Shown in pieces: positions 21,411 through 33,626 of a DNA stretch of 64,000 nucleotides. The notes beneath the pieces were generated by a model. That model did not search any database. It had not been told where the DNA came from and was given only the letters and a program-made list of their open reading frames with translations. Source of the DNA: Thelonectria olida (taxonomy: Eukaryota; Ascomycota; Sordariomycetes; Hypocreales; Nectriaceae); NCBI GenBank assembly GCA_020736575.1, contig JAGPYM010000007.1, positions 682,001 through 746,000 on the forward strand, given 5' to 3'. How positions within the stretch are numbered: position 1 is the stretch's first letter; each line of letters starts with the position of its first letter. Made by a program: the position numbers and the translations under genes.

Positions 21411-24400
21411 ATGCGCATCGGCTGCTTGCAGTTCGCGCCCCAGCTGGGCGATGTCGACAACAACTTGAACCGCGCAGATGCCGTTCTCTCCAGAGCGAAC
21501 CCAGACCATCTGGATCTTCTCGTCCTGCCTGAGATGGCCTTTTCCGGTACGTCTTCAACTGACTCCAGCTCTCCGCATTGTGCCCACCTTCAACCACGGC
21601 CGTCTGAAATATACTAAGGACGATATATGCTATAGGATACAACTTCAAAGGCCTTCAAGATGTGAAACCATTTCTCGAACATTCTGGTTCCGGAATCTCT
21701 TCTCTCTGGGCCAGGACCATGGCCCTCAAGTATAATTGCGTCGTCGCCGTCGGTTATCCCGAAAAGGTCGAGTGGTCTTCAAGTTCGTCGCAACGCCCCA
21801 TCGGCCCAGAATACTACAACTCTGCCATCGTTGTAAACGGAGATGGTGAAACTGTCGCAAACTATCGAAAATCCTTCCTGTACTACACCGATGAGACGTG
21901 GGCCATGGAAGGCGGCCGCTTCTATCAGGGTTCCATCCCGACGCTCGGCAACGTTTCAATAGGCATTTGTAAGTCGTATCGCATCTCCATCACGATTCGA
22001 TATGCTTTGCTAATTGATTCTTTCTTAGGCATGGATTTAAAGTATGGCTCACACGCCGACTCGACATTGCTTGCTTCTTGACCTATTCGCTAACTCAATC
22101 CCAGCCCTTACAAGTTCGAAGCCCCGTGGCATGCCTTCGAGTTTGCCCACCACATCTTGCAAGCCGACTCAAATCTCGTCATTGTATCCATGGCTTGGGT
22201 AACTCAAGCCGATCGCCGCCGCTTCAGTTCCATGCCCCACGAGCCCGACATGGAAACACTGACCTACTGGGTCACACGCCTCGAACCCCTTATTCGCTCC
22301 GACAATGAAGATGAAATTATCATTGTTTTTTGCAACCGCATCGGCCACGAAGATGATGTTACCTACGCTGGTACCAGTGCCGTTGTCGGTATCCAGGACG
22401 GTGAGGTTAAGGTTTATGGCCTGCTTGGCCGCGGCGAGAAGGAGTTGCTGGTCATCGACACCAACAACCCTCCATATGCCAAGATGGTGTACCGCCCCGA
22501 CTCTACTGGAGAAATCGAAGGAGAGCTAAAGAGTCCAAACTACGATATTCCCTCCGATAACGACGAATCCATGGACGAAGCCGATGAGTCTGACAACGCT
22601 GATTCTGAAGAGGACTCTCAGAATTCTCCAGGAGACGAACATGTCCAAAATAGCCCCGTGTCCATAACATCTCTCTCACCACGAACACCACTTAGCCCAG
22701 AGAAGGCGGAGCCCAATATCTCACCAAATAGATACATGCCCGCGCAGATTGCTGTCCCAAATGAGCCATCACCGGTTGACGTCGATCGTCTTGCATTTCC
22801 CGTCCCTTCAGCGCCAAGTCCGGCACAGCCAGTTCGCCCACGCCTGACTATCCCCGAGTCCCCGCCAACTCTCCGCTTTCCGTCACTCCCAGATCCTCCT
22901 AATAGTGCTGTGTCCTATTCTTCAGAAAGATCGGTCAGATCCGATGAGTCTGAGGTTTCCGTCCAAACTATTCGTTCGAATCCAAGAGCACCAGAGGAGA
23001 GCACTCCCCACCCAGGTGTGCGCCCTGGCGGATACCATTCAAACGAACCGATGACAGCATTTGATGACGAGTCTCCTGTAGAGGCGCGTTGGTTCTGGCC
23101 ACCGCCAAATAATGTTGTCAACACTGCTGGAGGTTGGGCTCCCGGAATCCCGATTGGACGGCAACCGGAGCCATTCCCATGGTCGGACATCACATCTGAC
23201 GCACGACCTCCAAGTAGGCAGGCTGTATCTGGTCATGCGAGCAATACTGCGACTCAAGAACTACGAAATGCCAGCCCTCAGTCTCCAGAGTCGAATGCCT
23301 CTTCGTATCTCACAAACAACTGTTATAAGACTCACAAGACCTCACGCTCTGATGTAACGGCAATGTTTGGAACCGTCCAGGATCGGTCTGGGAGGGATCG
23401 CCGTTCCCTGAGGCCATCTGACTCAAATTCAGGAAATGCTAGCCGTTCTCGCACCCATGAAAGATCCCAGTCGTCCCTGGGTCAACTCGACGTCACCGAT
23501 GCCAATTCTCAATACCTCAACAATATCTCCCAGCGAGAGGAATCTGTGAACAGAATGCGCTCTGAGTCTGTGAATAGCACAACGTCATCTCACAGGGCTG
23601 AGTCAAAACACCGCGGTCGAGGCCGAACTGGCACGATGAACTCGGAACATGAAATGATTCATATTGCTATGAGCCCGAATATTCTCAGCGACGATGAACC
23701 AGACCCATTCCGCTCCATTTCTCACGGAAACCGCCAGCGCCAACGAAGCAACTCTTACTCCAATATTAATGTGTATCTTGATGGGAGCGACGGTCGGTCT
23801 TCCACGCCGAACTCGGTAGCGAGCGTGGCTCGACAACCTTCACGGGCAGCGAGTCGCGGACGGACTCAAAAGCCCAAGCACAATCTAATGAACAGCAGCA
23901 ACGAACTAGGTACATCGGAGACTGAGCGAGCGTCTTCTACAGACTCCAACAAGAACGTCAGGCTTCACTCTCGTCTTCGAAGACGGCCGAAATCAAGAGA
24001 GTCTCTCAACCGGAGGGATTCATCCGCACAAAGGACGCAACGAAAGTCCGATGAAGAAATTCTCAATGTCGAGAGAACAGAACCCATTGTCTACCCAAGT
24101 TTCCAACGAGTTCCCTCCTCGTGTGGAACTCGAACGAGCGAGAGTACCGCCGTATCTGGCCAGTCATCTCCGCTGGCCCAAACAGTCTCAACTGCCAACA
24201 CTAGCCCTCAGCGACTGAGCCCATTAGAATACCGAGACGAGTCGCTATTCACGGACGAGTCCAGGACCAACTCGGTCTACCATGACTACAGCACTTCTAA
24301 CAACTCCCCCGTGTCGACAATGTCTGGAAGTGTAGAAATGAGTGGTTATGCAGTTCCAGCGACTCCTCCAACAACGTTGACTCCCAAGCGATTCAATGCG

Positions 24401-24580
24401 GCTGCTCTCTTTAATCCCGAGACGCCAAAGGCAATGGTGTTCAAGATTGACAATATGGATACTGAGTCAGTGGCTGAAAGGCAAACGAATGGCCAGGAAA
24501 AGCCTCCGACTGCTCCTCAAACCTTCGATACCGTCAGGCACCACGAGGAATCGGCCAAGAGAGTGACTGTGCAAGCATAG
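21411..24580 (+). CDS. nta1: Protein N-terminal amidase (nitrilase superfamily) with very long disordered tail
   Basis: Deamidates N-terminal Asn/Gln in the Arg/N-degron pathway, as in yeast Nta1. Four exons (21411-21546, 21636-21968, 22029-22041, 22105-24580) give 985 residues. The nitrilase triad is complete: E41 (VLPEMAFSG), K124 (ANYRKSFLY) and C157 (SIGICMDLNPYKFEAPWHAF). The third exon is only 13 nt, and the Cys codon is split T/GC across the second intron. The catalytic domain ends near residue 300 (LLGRGEKELLVIDTNNPPYA). The remaining roughly 680 residues are Ser/Pro/Arg/Glu-rich and apparently disordered, with SP and RS-type motifs. Yeast Nta1 is about 457 residues and lacks such a tail. 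The tail is one uninterrupted exon, so a fusion of two neighbouring genes is unlikely. Confidence 0.87.
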
Positions 24581-27050
24581 TGATGTTTTCGGCGATCCTA
24601 TTATACCCAGTTTCACTTGGTTTCTCTCATCTTTTCTATTTCCTTGTTTCTTTTCGATGGCAATTGCAGGACAAGTCGTCGTGGGTTGACTGGGTTAATC
24701 GAGGAGGACCAGAGGATTTTCTTTACTTTCTCAATACCCTCTATTTTTTTCATGTCTTGATGATGCCTTAATGGGCATATTCAGGTTGTTTGGCCATCTG
24801 TTTTTATTGGTCTGTTAAGGGAGCATAGCACGGAGTTTCAAATGTTGCAACATATTCATCGCTTAAACATACTTGGTTGACGGGTCGGCAAAGTGGCCCG
24901 CAGCCATTGATGCTCTCACGAACCCCTTCATTCATTGGCCAAGAAACCCCCGTTTGCCCCCCAAAATGATAGCTCGTCAGCAATACGAGGTTGCGTAACG
25001 AACCGTGTTCTTGCCCCGCTGGGTCAGTGAGTGTTTTGAGCTAGCAAGACCAGATGATCTGCTTTGCTTCACGAACAGGACCCTGAAAAAAAAAAGAAGC
25101 AGCCCATCAACGTGGCCCAGGTAGAGGCCGTGCATTAACGTTTGGTTTATAAAATTGTGTTACATACGGGAAAACCCATGCTCCCGTTGAGGTTAACATT
25201 GACTGGACGGGAGGCGGAAAACTTTGTGACATGGCCGCTGGGCGAAGAATGAGGCGTTGGAGGCTGATGCACTGCTCCCTGCATACCGTATGGGGATATG
25301 CCATGGCAAGGTTCACCGCTTTCTTCACACTGCTGTGCACGGCGGAAATCATAGGCCAGAAGAGCAGGAAAGGCTTCAAACTGAGTCACATGTCTGCATC
25401 ATTTCCATTGTTTAGCATAAAACCAAAACACAACTCGACGACCTCGTTGGTTGTGCGTTGTGTTTATTTTGTGCTCACCCGCAGCTTGTCGTCGAGTGAA
25501 CCAACGACGGCGGCACGCTTTTGACACGCAAACTGACCAATAGGTCAACGGCCAATGTTGCGTAGCATGCAGATGTCAGATGCGCGCACCGATTGCGTAC
25601 GTAAACCCCTACGGATTTTCATGTGAGGTACAAAGGTCGTGCTTGGCTGCATGCCAAATGCCCAGTTCCCAAAGAAACCTGCATTTCCTTCTTTCCATGG
25701 CAACGGAATCGCCCATCCAAAATGCTGCCGCCGCAGGATGAGGGCTTGGAAAGCCTCACTGTGCGCATACCGTGTTAGTTCAGACCGCTGATCGAGAGCT
25801 GAACCGCAGGAGCTGCGCTGCACCCCGAAATAGTGGCGCGCTTTGGCTAAAGGCGTGGCCGCTTTAACGGAACTTGCGATCGGTACCTGACTTGGGCGGG
25901 ACGCGGGACGCGCAAAAGCCGCTGTTGTGCAGTTTAATAGCGCCCCGGGCTTCACCGTGAAAAAGCGGAAATCTCAGCAGGTCATGTCCTGCTGCAGTCT
26001 GCACGGCGCTGGAGACAACGGAAGTGTCGGGGTGCGAGGGAGGATGAAGACGAGCGAATCGAAATGCTGGTGGCATGCGCGGACGAGACGAGAACGCTCA
26101 TGTGCCTCTCAAACTCGGCCGTCGTCTTGACATAAAACAGCAAGGTGACTAAACCTGTTTTGGACTGCGGGGGCCATTTTACTCCTTTTTTGCACACCCT
26201 TCTGAGCCTTCACTGGCTCTTCACTGGTCGTTCACTGCGCTGATGTGCGGTTTTGGCCCCTTGATCGCTGGGCTTGGCAACTGCGCGGGATAGAGTGGAA
26301 CGTGGAAAGGGCACGCAGGACACACGCACGGTGCAGGGAAGGAGCCACGCAATGTCCGGGGGGGCTGTGCCTTCCACCTTCCCGTCACTTCCACTCTCTG
26401 CACTGCAGCGCTGCAGTTGCGTTGCGCTTGCGCGTGCGCGTGCTCTGCTGGGCTGCTCCCGGGGTGCTCCTACCTCTGTCGTGCGACCCCGTTTTCCTCC
26501 CCTTCACCTCCATTCTTCCCCGTCGTCCAATTTCGCCTTCTCATCAAACAGAAGCCATTCACCCCAGATCATGCTGTGGTGCTTGTAAAGGCGTATTACC
26601 CTTTCGCTGGTTTGCGCTCGACTTTTTTGGTCTCTACTAACTACACTCATTACTTTCATCCTTTTCTTTCGTTTTATTTTTTGGACTATTCAGAACCTCG
26701 TACTCGATACCATCTTTGCTGCAGCCTTCTCCTCGACTTGCAAGCGCGCAACTCCTCGACGCACTCCACGACACGATTCTTTACTCTACCCCCCGACTCT
26801 CGTCTCGCTTTTGACATACTTGAGGAAAAGCCTCTTCTGGATATTCGTGTGGAATAAAGGAGGAACCCCGGGTCTCACACCTCAATCGATATCCTTTCGC
26901 TTTCGCATTCCATTCCTCGAACCCCCTGGACCCGGTTGTTCATTTTGACTCAAAAACTCACCCTCTCGAGTCTCCTATCCGACCACATTTTCTTCCCAAA
27001 ATACTCGCCCCAATCGTTGTCACCAAATCGAATCATCACCGTTACCCATC
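24581..27050. other. Long intergenic/leader region upstream of the CSI2-like gene
   Basis: 2.47 kb without a credible gene. 26390-27050 is strongly pyrimidine-rich (runs of TTTC, CTCC), which fits a long transcribed 5' leader for the gene at 27051. Motifs ACTCGACGAC and TCGTTGGTT occur in both orientations at about 25434-25512. Confidence 0.45.
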
Positions 27051-28265
27051 ATGCGGCCCGCCAACTTCCTTCCCCGGGCGGAGCTTCTGCTCACGTCTCT
27101 CGCCTCCGTCTCCCTATTCGGCGCCGTGGCCTATGCTGCCGATGAGACTAACAGCGATTCTGCAAAGTCGACTGGCTCGAGCAATAACGACGACTCATCT
27201 TCTGACAATGACTCTAAGAGCACCAACAACGAGGAGACGGCATCCAAGACGACCGATAACTCTGCTCAGACAACAGCAACCCAGGAGGACAAGGCTTCCA
27301 CCACCGCAGAGCCTGAGTCTACGAGTGAGAAAGCAGAGTCGACCACTGAAAAAGCTGAGACGACCACTAGCGATGAACCCTCCTCAACTTCGGAGGAGTC
27401 TGAGTCGTCTGCTACCGAGGATATTGAATCGACAATCTCCTCAGTTTCGTCATCATCGAAAAGCGAAGCCGCGTTGACTGGTATGCCCACGTTGACTGGC
27501 GTATACGCTGTGCCAACGTATCCAGCTCCCTCTGTCCCACCTACCAACAACGCCCCTTTTATGCAGCACTCTAGCGCTCCCGACGGAACTATCTTTATTG
27601 CTGTAGGCGCCATCCTCGGTGCCTTTGGAATTTCTATTCTTCTTTGGCGTGTTATTGTTGGATTTCTTCTCCACCGCTCCGTTGAACGTGCTGCTAAGGC
27701 TCAGCACGATGCCAACGTCAAAACTGGCTTCCCGGCTCCTCCCGCCCCGTTCTACAAGTATACCGACAACGCCTCTACCATGTCACTTTCTGCTGGCCGC
27801 GGAGTTCGCCGCACGACCCGTGGGCCTATTCTTTCTTCTACCCCAAGTGCCTCAAACCTGTTCTTCTCGCCGACTGCTGCTGCTTCTGGCGGTGCTGGTG
27901 GTAACCGCGCCTCAGCGTTCCTGCCCTCGGGTTTCTACGCTGCTGGAACTAGCTCTCCTGGAGGGAACCATGAGCATTCCATTAGCTTGACCAACCTCCG
28001 GCCTGACTCTCGTGGACAGTATGGCAATCCTTCGCGTAACACTTTGGGTACTACGCCTCCCGATTCGCCTTCGTTCAACTCCCGACGTGACATTAGCAAC
28101 ACTTCTCTCAATTTAACTCGGCCTCCGAGTCAGCGAGCCCCCAGTGCTTTCCTCGACGACCTTCTTGCCGATGACCCGTCAGCCCTACCTCCCCCACATA
28201 TGCCGGGTTCACAAAGGCATTCGTCCCACAGCAACATCGTGCCCGGTTCCCAGAACCGGTTCTAG
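27051..28265 (+). CDS. CSI2/PRM5-like single-pass membrane protein, Ser/Thr-rich ectodomain
   Basis: A single exon of 404 residues. It begins with a signal peptide (about 1-29, LLLTSLASVSLFGAVAYA then ADET). Next is a 130-residue Ser/Thr/Glu-rich region suited to O-mannosylation (repeats of STTEKAE/TTTSDEPSST). A short conserved linker (PNNAP-type, APDGTIFIAVG) precedes one transmembrane helix at about residues 180-208 (AILGAFGISILLWRVIVGFL). The basic cytosolic tail is Ser/Asn/Pro-rich. This layout matches the fungal Csi2/Prm5/YNL058C family of vacuolar or plasma-membrane proteins linked to cell-wall stress and chitin synthesis. The exact family member is inferred. Confidence 0.72.
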   Translation: MRPANFLPRAELLLTSLASVSLFGAVAYAADETNSDSAKSTGSSNNDDSSSDNDSKSTNNEETASKTTDNSAQTTATQEDKASTTAEPESTSEKAESTTEKAETTTSDEPSSTSEESESSATEDIESTISSVSSSSKSEAALTGMPTLTGVYAVPTYPAPSVPPTNNAPFMQHSSAPDGTIFIAVGAILGAFGISILLWRVIVGFLLHRSVERAAKAQHDANVKTGFPAPPAPFYKYTDNASTMSLSAGRGVRRTTRGPILSSTPSASNLFFSPTAAASGGAGGNRASAFLPSGFYAAGTSSPGGNHEHSISLTNLRPDSRGQYGNPSRNTLGTTPPDSPSFNSRRDISNTSLNLTRPPSQRAPSAFLDDLLADDPSALPPPHMPGSQRHSSHSNIVPGSQNRF

Positions 28266-29052
28266 ATGTGGCTGTGTGACCATGGCCAAAAGTGTAAAAT
28301 CAGCATAAGGTCGATGGTTCTCACATCATCGGCCGCGGTCACGAAATCGACATTGGGTTAAGAGGTTTCAATGATTCACTCATACGGCGTCACGGATTGG
28401 CATTTTCTGGGAATGAATATTCTTCTTTTTACCTCCTTACGGACGTTTTAATTCGCCGGTACCACGGACTCCGGCGGGAACTTTTATGTACGAGTTGGCT
28501 ATCAACGAGATGGTGGGTTGATGTTCCTTATACGGGCAAACCACAGTGGCAAGCAGTGCTACGATGAGGGTTTGTTTGCTTGTTTGTTGTATAGCAGCTC
28601 TTTAGACTAGTAGGGGAGTTGGTCTGGACGGCTAGGCGGATGGGTACTTTGGCTAGGAGCGGAAGCCTTCTTTTGGTTCGAGTAGTACATATTTTATGGT
28701 TTGAATATGAAGTATTCATACAAAGCGATTGAGTGGCTGCTGAGGCACTGCGACAATGAGGGTTCTGATTCTACAAGACGTGACATTCCTAGAATGCTTG
28801 AGGACATGACATCAAACCTGTAAAAACGGACGATGATTACGATTGACAGTGCAGTTTTGCATCTCAAAACTGGTCCATTGCAACATTTCATGAGGCTCGA
28901 CCGCGGTCGTTCCACTTTATACTTTTCCCATTACTTTTATGATTTATATCTGTCCATTACCAGCTACTTATATATGCTTGGATAGATGCCCCTTCCTCGT
29001 TGTATATCTTTTGTAATACGCAATCCAAAAAGACTGCTCATGATTCAAACTT
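28266..29052. other. Convergent 3' flanks, CSI2-like gene and ABC transporter
   Basis: 787 bp between two stop codons of convergent genes. It is AT-richer than the flanking coding DNA. No gene seen; it should contain both 3' UTRs. Confidence 0.5.
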
Positions 29053-32000
29053 TTAAATATCATCTACATCGTGACCTCCCCCCAATGCCCTACCTGCATC
29101 TAGCCCCTCCAACTCCTCCCTCGCACCGTGGATGTCTTCGACTCGAATCCCGCTGCGGTCGCACATGCCCCTGAAGATGCCGCCCTTCTTCCACAGCTCG
29201 GCTGGCGTGTCCAGCTCGGCGATGCGGCCGGCGTCCATGACGCAGATGCGGTCGTAGCCGATGATGGTGCGCAGGCGGTGCGCGATGCACAGCAGCGTCT
29301 TGCCGCGGAAGCCCGTGGCGATGGTGGCCTGGATCTTGTCGTCCGTCTCCATGTCGACGCTCGACGTCGCCTCGTCGCACACGATGATCTGGGCGCCGCG
29401 GACCAGGGCGCGCGCGAGGGCCATGAGCTGGCGCTGGCCGAGCGAGAAGTTGAGGCCGTCCTCCTCGACGACGGAGTCCAGGTGGATGCGCGAGGGGTCG
29501 TTGCGGCGCGCGGTCTCGGGGGAGTCGGCGGCGTCGGCGGGGACGAGGTCGGCCTGGCGCAGGGCGGACCAGAGCTCGAGGTCGGTGTGCTCGTGAAAGG
29601 GGTCGAGGTTGCTGCGGACGGTGCCGCGGAACAGGGTGGGATCCTGCGGGATGATGGCGAGGCGGGTGCGCAGGTCGTGCAGGCCCATCGTGGAGATGTC
29701 GACGCCGTCGATGGTGATGCGGCCGCCCGAGATCTCGACGAGGCGGAACAGGGTGCTCATGATGGAGCTCTTGCCGGCGCCTGTGCGGCCGACGATGCCG
29801 ATGCGCTCGCCGCCCTTGACGTGCATGGTCAGGCCTTGGAGGACGAGCGGGAGACCATCGCGGTAGCGCATCTCGACATTGTCGAAGACGATTTCGCCCT
29901 TCTCGGGCCACTCCTTGCGCACCTCGACGGTGTGCAGGGGAGCTTCCTCGTCGAGTTCGGTGCCGTAGTAGTACAGGCGCTCGACGGCGTTCATGGCATT
30001 TTCGACCTCGGCGAGCTGGCGCACCGAGAACTGCATCATGCCGACAATGGAAAGAATGTAGCTGAGCACGAGGCCGCCGATGGAAGGGTTGATGCTGAAG
30101 CGCGATGTGACGACCAAGATGGCGACGGTGAAGACGAGCAGGGTGCCGATCATGTCGATGCGCACCGAGAGCCAGCGCTGATTGGCAAAGGTGATGTAGT
30201 AGGCGCTGTTCATCTCGTCGATGGACTGGCGTAACTCGCGGACGAAGCGCTCCTGTAGGCCGTAGGCGCGGATGGAAGCGACGCCGCTGAGGCCTTCGCC
30301 AAACTTGGCAAAGACGTCAGAGCGTAGGACGGACTCGATGCGCTTGACCTCGCGGGCCGAGGCGCGGTAGTATGAGGCGGCGAGGACGAAAAGCGTGTAT
30401 AGGGGGACGAGAGCGATGGCGAAGTAGTAGAAGTAGGCGATGATGAGGATGAAGACGGATGTGATCATGGCGAGGGTTAGGAAGAACATGCGGATGGCGT
30501 CGGTCAAGTTGTTGTCCATGACCTGAGGAACGTCTAGTTAGTAGTGTATCTTGATATTGCAGTGCGGCAAGAAACTTACATCAACATCGCGAGAGAATCT
30601 ATTAGTGATGCGGCCCAGCGGCGTCGTGTCGAAGAAAGACATGGGGGCTCGCAGCACGCGAGTGACGGCCTTGTGAAGCATGTACTTGCTGGAGTTTGTG
30701 CCGAGGATGGACAGGGTCACGGAGAAGAGGAACATGAGCACAGCTTGGGCAACGCCGAGGCCTGCGTAGATGGCAATGTAGACGCCCGTTGAGAAGCCGT
30801 ACTTGTCCGACGTCCAATACGAGAGCCAAAGACTGGTCATGATGTTGGCGCCTTGCGAAAGGAGGAGCACAAATATGACGAAGGGGGCGTTGATGAGAGA
30901 ACCCGAAGCGCTGATGTAGGCTCCGTAGACGCCCCAGGAAACACTGGCCTGGGCTCGCTCCTCCTGCTGCATGAGGGCGGCACCCTTCTTTTTCTTCTTC
31001 TTCTGCTCATCAGCGGGCTTTGCTTCGTCTTCAGGCTTCTTCTCCTGGTGCTTCTCCACGGCCGTTGTCTCCATGAGAGCCTGGAAGCCACGATGCTCGC
31101 GCATGAGGTTGTCAAACGTGTCAATGGCTTGGATCTTGCCGCCCTCCATCCAGATGATGCGGTCGACGCGGTTGAGCACCCAGAGCTGATGCGTGGCGAG
31201 GATGCGGCACTTGTCTTTGAGGAGGCCGAGGATGGCCTTGTCAAAGATGTGGCGACCAACGTGAGCATCGACGGCACTGAGGGGGTCGTCCATGAGAACA
31301 ATGTCGGCATCGAAGTAGATGGCTCGGGCAATGTTGAGACGTTGCTTCTGCCCACCCGAGATGGTGATACCACGCTCACCGATTTCCGTCTGGTCGCCGT
31401 GGGGAAGCATGTCGAGATCGGCCTGAAGGGCGCAGCTGCGGAACTTGTTAGTCTGTTTGAATGCCGTGATGCAGAGAGGTACGGGACTTACGATCGTACA
31501 ACCTCCTTGTACCAGCTCTTCTTCATCTCCTTGCCAAATGTAATGTTCTTCTGAAGCGTCGTGTTCTGGATCCAAGCATACTGGGGACAAAAGGCCCTAG
31601 ACGCTCCAAACGTCACCTCACCTTCCGTCTTTCGCATATCACCAGCCAGAGCTGACAACAGAGAACTTTTGCCACTGCCAACAGATCCAATGACTGCCAC
31701 CAACTCGTTTCGCTTGACGCTGAAGTTCAGATCGCTCAGCTTGAAGGGCTCCCGCTCTTCAACAAGTGTGCTGGCGGTATCCTCGGCCGTAGTTTCAACT
31801 TGAGGAGCCGGCGTTTTCTTGTCCTTCTTCGCCCTCTTGCCCTCTGTGGCGGTTGGGGTTCGTTCCCAGGTAAAGGCAGCGTTTTCGAAACGAACGGCAT
31901 CCTCCCCTTCAGTCTTCATAGTAACTTCCTCAGTCATTTCCTCCTCAAGGAGATACTGCTCAATACGCTTCAAAGACGACCAAGCATCAACCACCTGCCC

Positions 32001-33626
32001 CAGAACAAGTGGAAGCAGGTTCAGGGGAATTCGAAGGCCGTTGAACAAAGCAAGCGAGGAGAAGATTTCTGATGGAGGGAGACCTTTGTGAGTCAGAGAA
32101 TATGCGATGAAGGAAAGCATCGACGCAAAAATAGGCAACGACATGCTCACTGCGTTAAGAGCATTTCGAATGGCCAGTAGAACTTGAATCGCATAAATCT
32201 CCTTGTCTCGGATTTCGCCCAGTCGACCCAGAAAAGCCTTTTCCCAACCAAAGTACTTGACAAACCGCACCGACTGTAGAATTTCCTGCGTGAGAGACAC
32301 TCGCTGGTCGGTAATTTTGTTGATGTCTTTACGACGGTGGAAGAGGCTTCGGATAGCCCTGGTCAGCATGGGCATACAGATGACCAATAGACCAAAACCG
32401 CACAGGGCGCTCCAGGTCAAGTTGACGAGAAGGAGGGCGAGAGTGACGAGGACGAGGACGGGAGAGGTCCAGGTCATGTGGAAGAGGGCAGAAGCTTGAT
32501 CAATGCGGTAGGTATCGACGCTCATCAAGTTGACGACGCGACCGTTGCTCCAGCCAGATCCATCGTTGGCATCGTCCGGCTTGCCCTTCTTACTCTTTTT
32601 CGTCTTGTCCGACTCCTTTTGTTCCCCAGCACCGTTCTCAGGGGGCGTTGTGGGCTGGAGGCCGCCAGCTTTGGCTCGGCCGGAGATGACCATGGACTTC
32701 TCATAGATGAGCCCGATCAAGACACCTCGAGCCTGGCCACCAACCGTCATTCCGCGATAGATGAAGTGATTGGTGCCAAAGCTCTGCGTAATCTGCATGA
32801 GTGTGACGCCAAACGCCAGTCCAATACCGCGACCGATATGAGGGGCTGGTCCGCCAGTATGATGTGCCACCCAGGCGTCAGAGGCGAACTGAATAAGGAA
32901 TCTCAGCGTGAAGGGACTGATGACTTGTATCACGCTGGTGTAGAGAGAACAAGCACCGCCGATCCAGAACTCGGTTTTGAACGTGTCGTGCATTGCCCAA
33001 AATAGGGGGTACTTGTCGCCTCGTTCGATATTTCTTTGGAACGATGCCTTGAGTGTCTGCGTTAGAGGATCGGCAGCCCTGTCTGGGTTGACGGTCCAGA
33101 TGTCATTTTCTTCCAAAGAGCGTCTGTATCCGGCCTATTGCAGAGTTAGCAGTGTAGTCTCGCAAGGGATAGGATACTGGGTTATGGGGAAAGAATGCTA
33201 CGATGAAGGTTTACTCACAGCCATCAAGGGTCCCATCCATTGAAAGGTCAACATGCTCAAGAAGCTCGCTTGATACTCCCTACTGACAATCTTCTCTTTG
33301 GGGACGGGAGGGGGGGAGCCCCAGCGAAGAGGATTTAGCTTCTTGTGCCATGGTTTCTTCTTCTCTGCCTCGGGAGGTTGTGCAGTTGTGACGCGGGTCG
33401 CTGTGGTCGCAAGCGACGCCGACGTTATTGCGGCTCTTAGTTCAGTGCCTTTCGCGGCTTCATCTACTTCGAGCTCTTTTGACTCGCTGATGTCGTCACT
33501 GTCTTTCTCGTCCAGCTTCTCAATGCGTTCATCGTCCGAGTCAGACGAATGGTCTGGGTTGGTAGACGACATTTCACTCGCTTGAACGGCTGGTGCTTTG
33601 GGCTCCTTTTCTGAAGGGCCCGCCAT
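29053..33626 (-). CDS. yor1: ABC-C (MRP) full transporter, YOR1 type
   Basis: An ATP-driven exporter of the plasma membrane, similar to yeast Yor1 (oligomycin and organic-anion efflux). Four exons (33626-33219, 33134-31492, 31435-30580, 30522-29053) give 1458 residues, against 1477 for yeast Yor1. There is no TMD0. The acidic N-terminus (residues 1-95) is followed by TMD1, NBD1, a Lys-rich linker (KKKKKKGAAL), TMD2 and NBD2. NBD1 has Walker A GSVGSGKSS (about 624), signature ISGGQKQR (about 712) and Walker B IVLMDDP. NBD2 has GRTGAGKSS (about 1214), FSLGQRQ (about 1329) and IIVCDEAT. All junctions keep frame, for example EVVR-SCALQADLDML and RDVD-VMDNNL. It is the largest gene in the window. 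Substrate cannot be read from sequence. Confidence 0.92.

Noticed and set aside
29440..29460. Degenerate ABC signature (FSLGQRQ) in NBD2 as an anomaly
   Set aside because: This form is usual in the second NBD of ABC-C proteins, so it is not evidence of a dead site.
29128..30234. 368-codon plus-strand frame opposite the ABC transporter
   Set aside because: It is antisense to a certain NBD2-coding exon. It is open because of the strong third-position G/C bias, and its composition (Asp/Ala/Val/Gly-rich) is typical of such mirror frames.
30853..31554. 233-codon plus-strand frame opposite the ABC transporter
   Set aside because: Mirror of the NBD1/linker coding region; no independent evidence.
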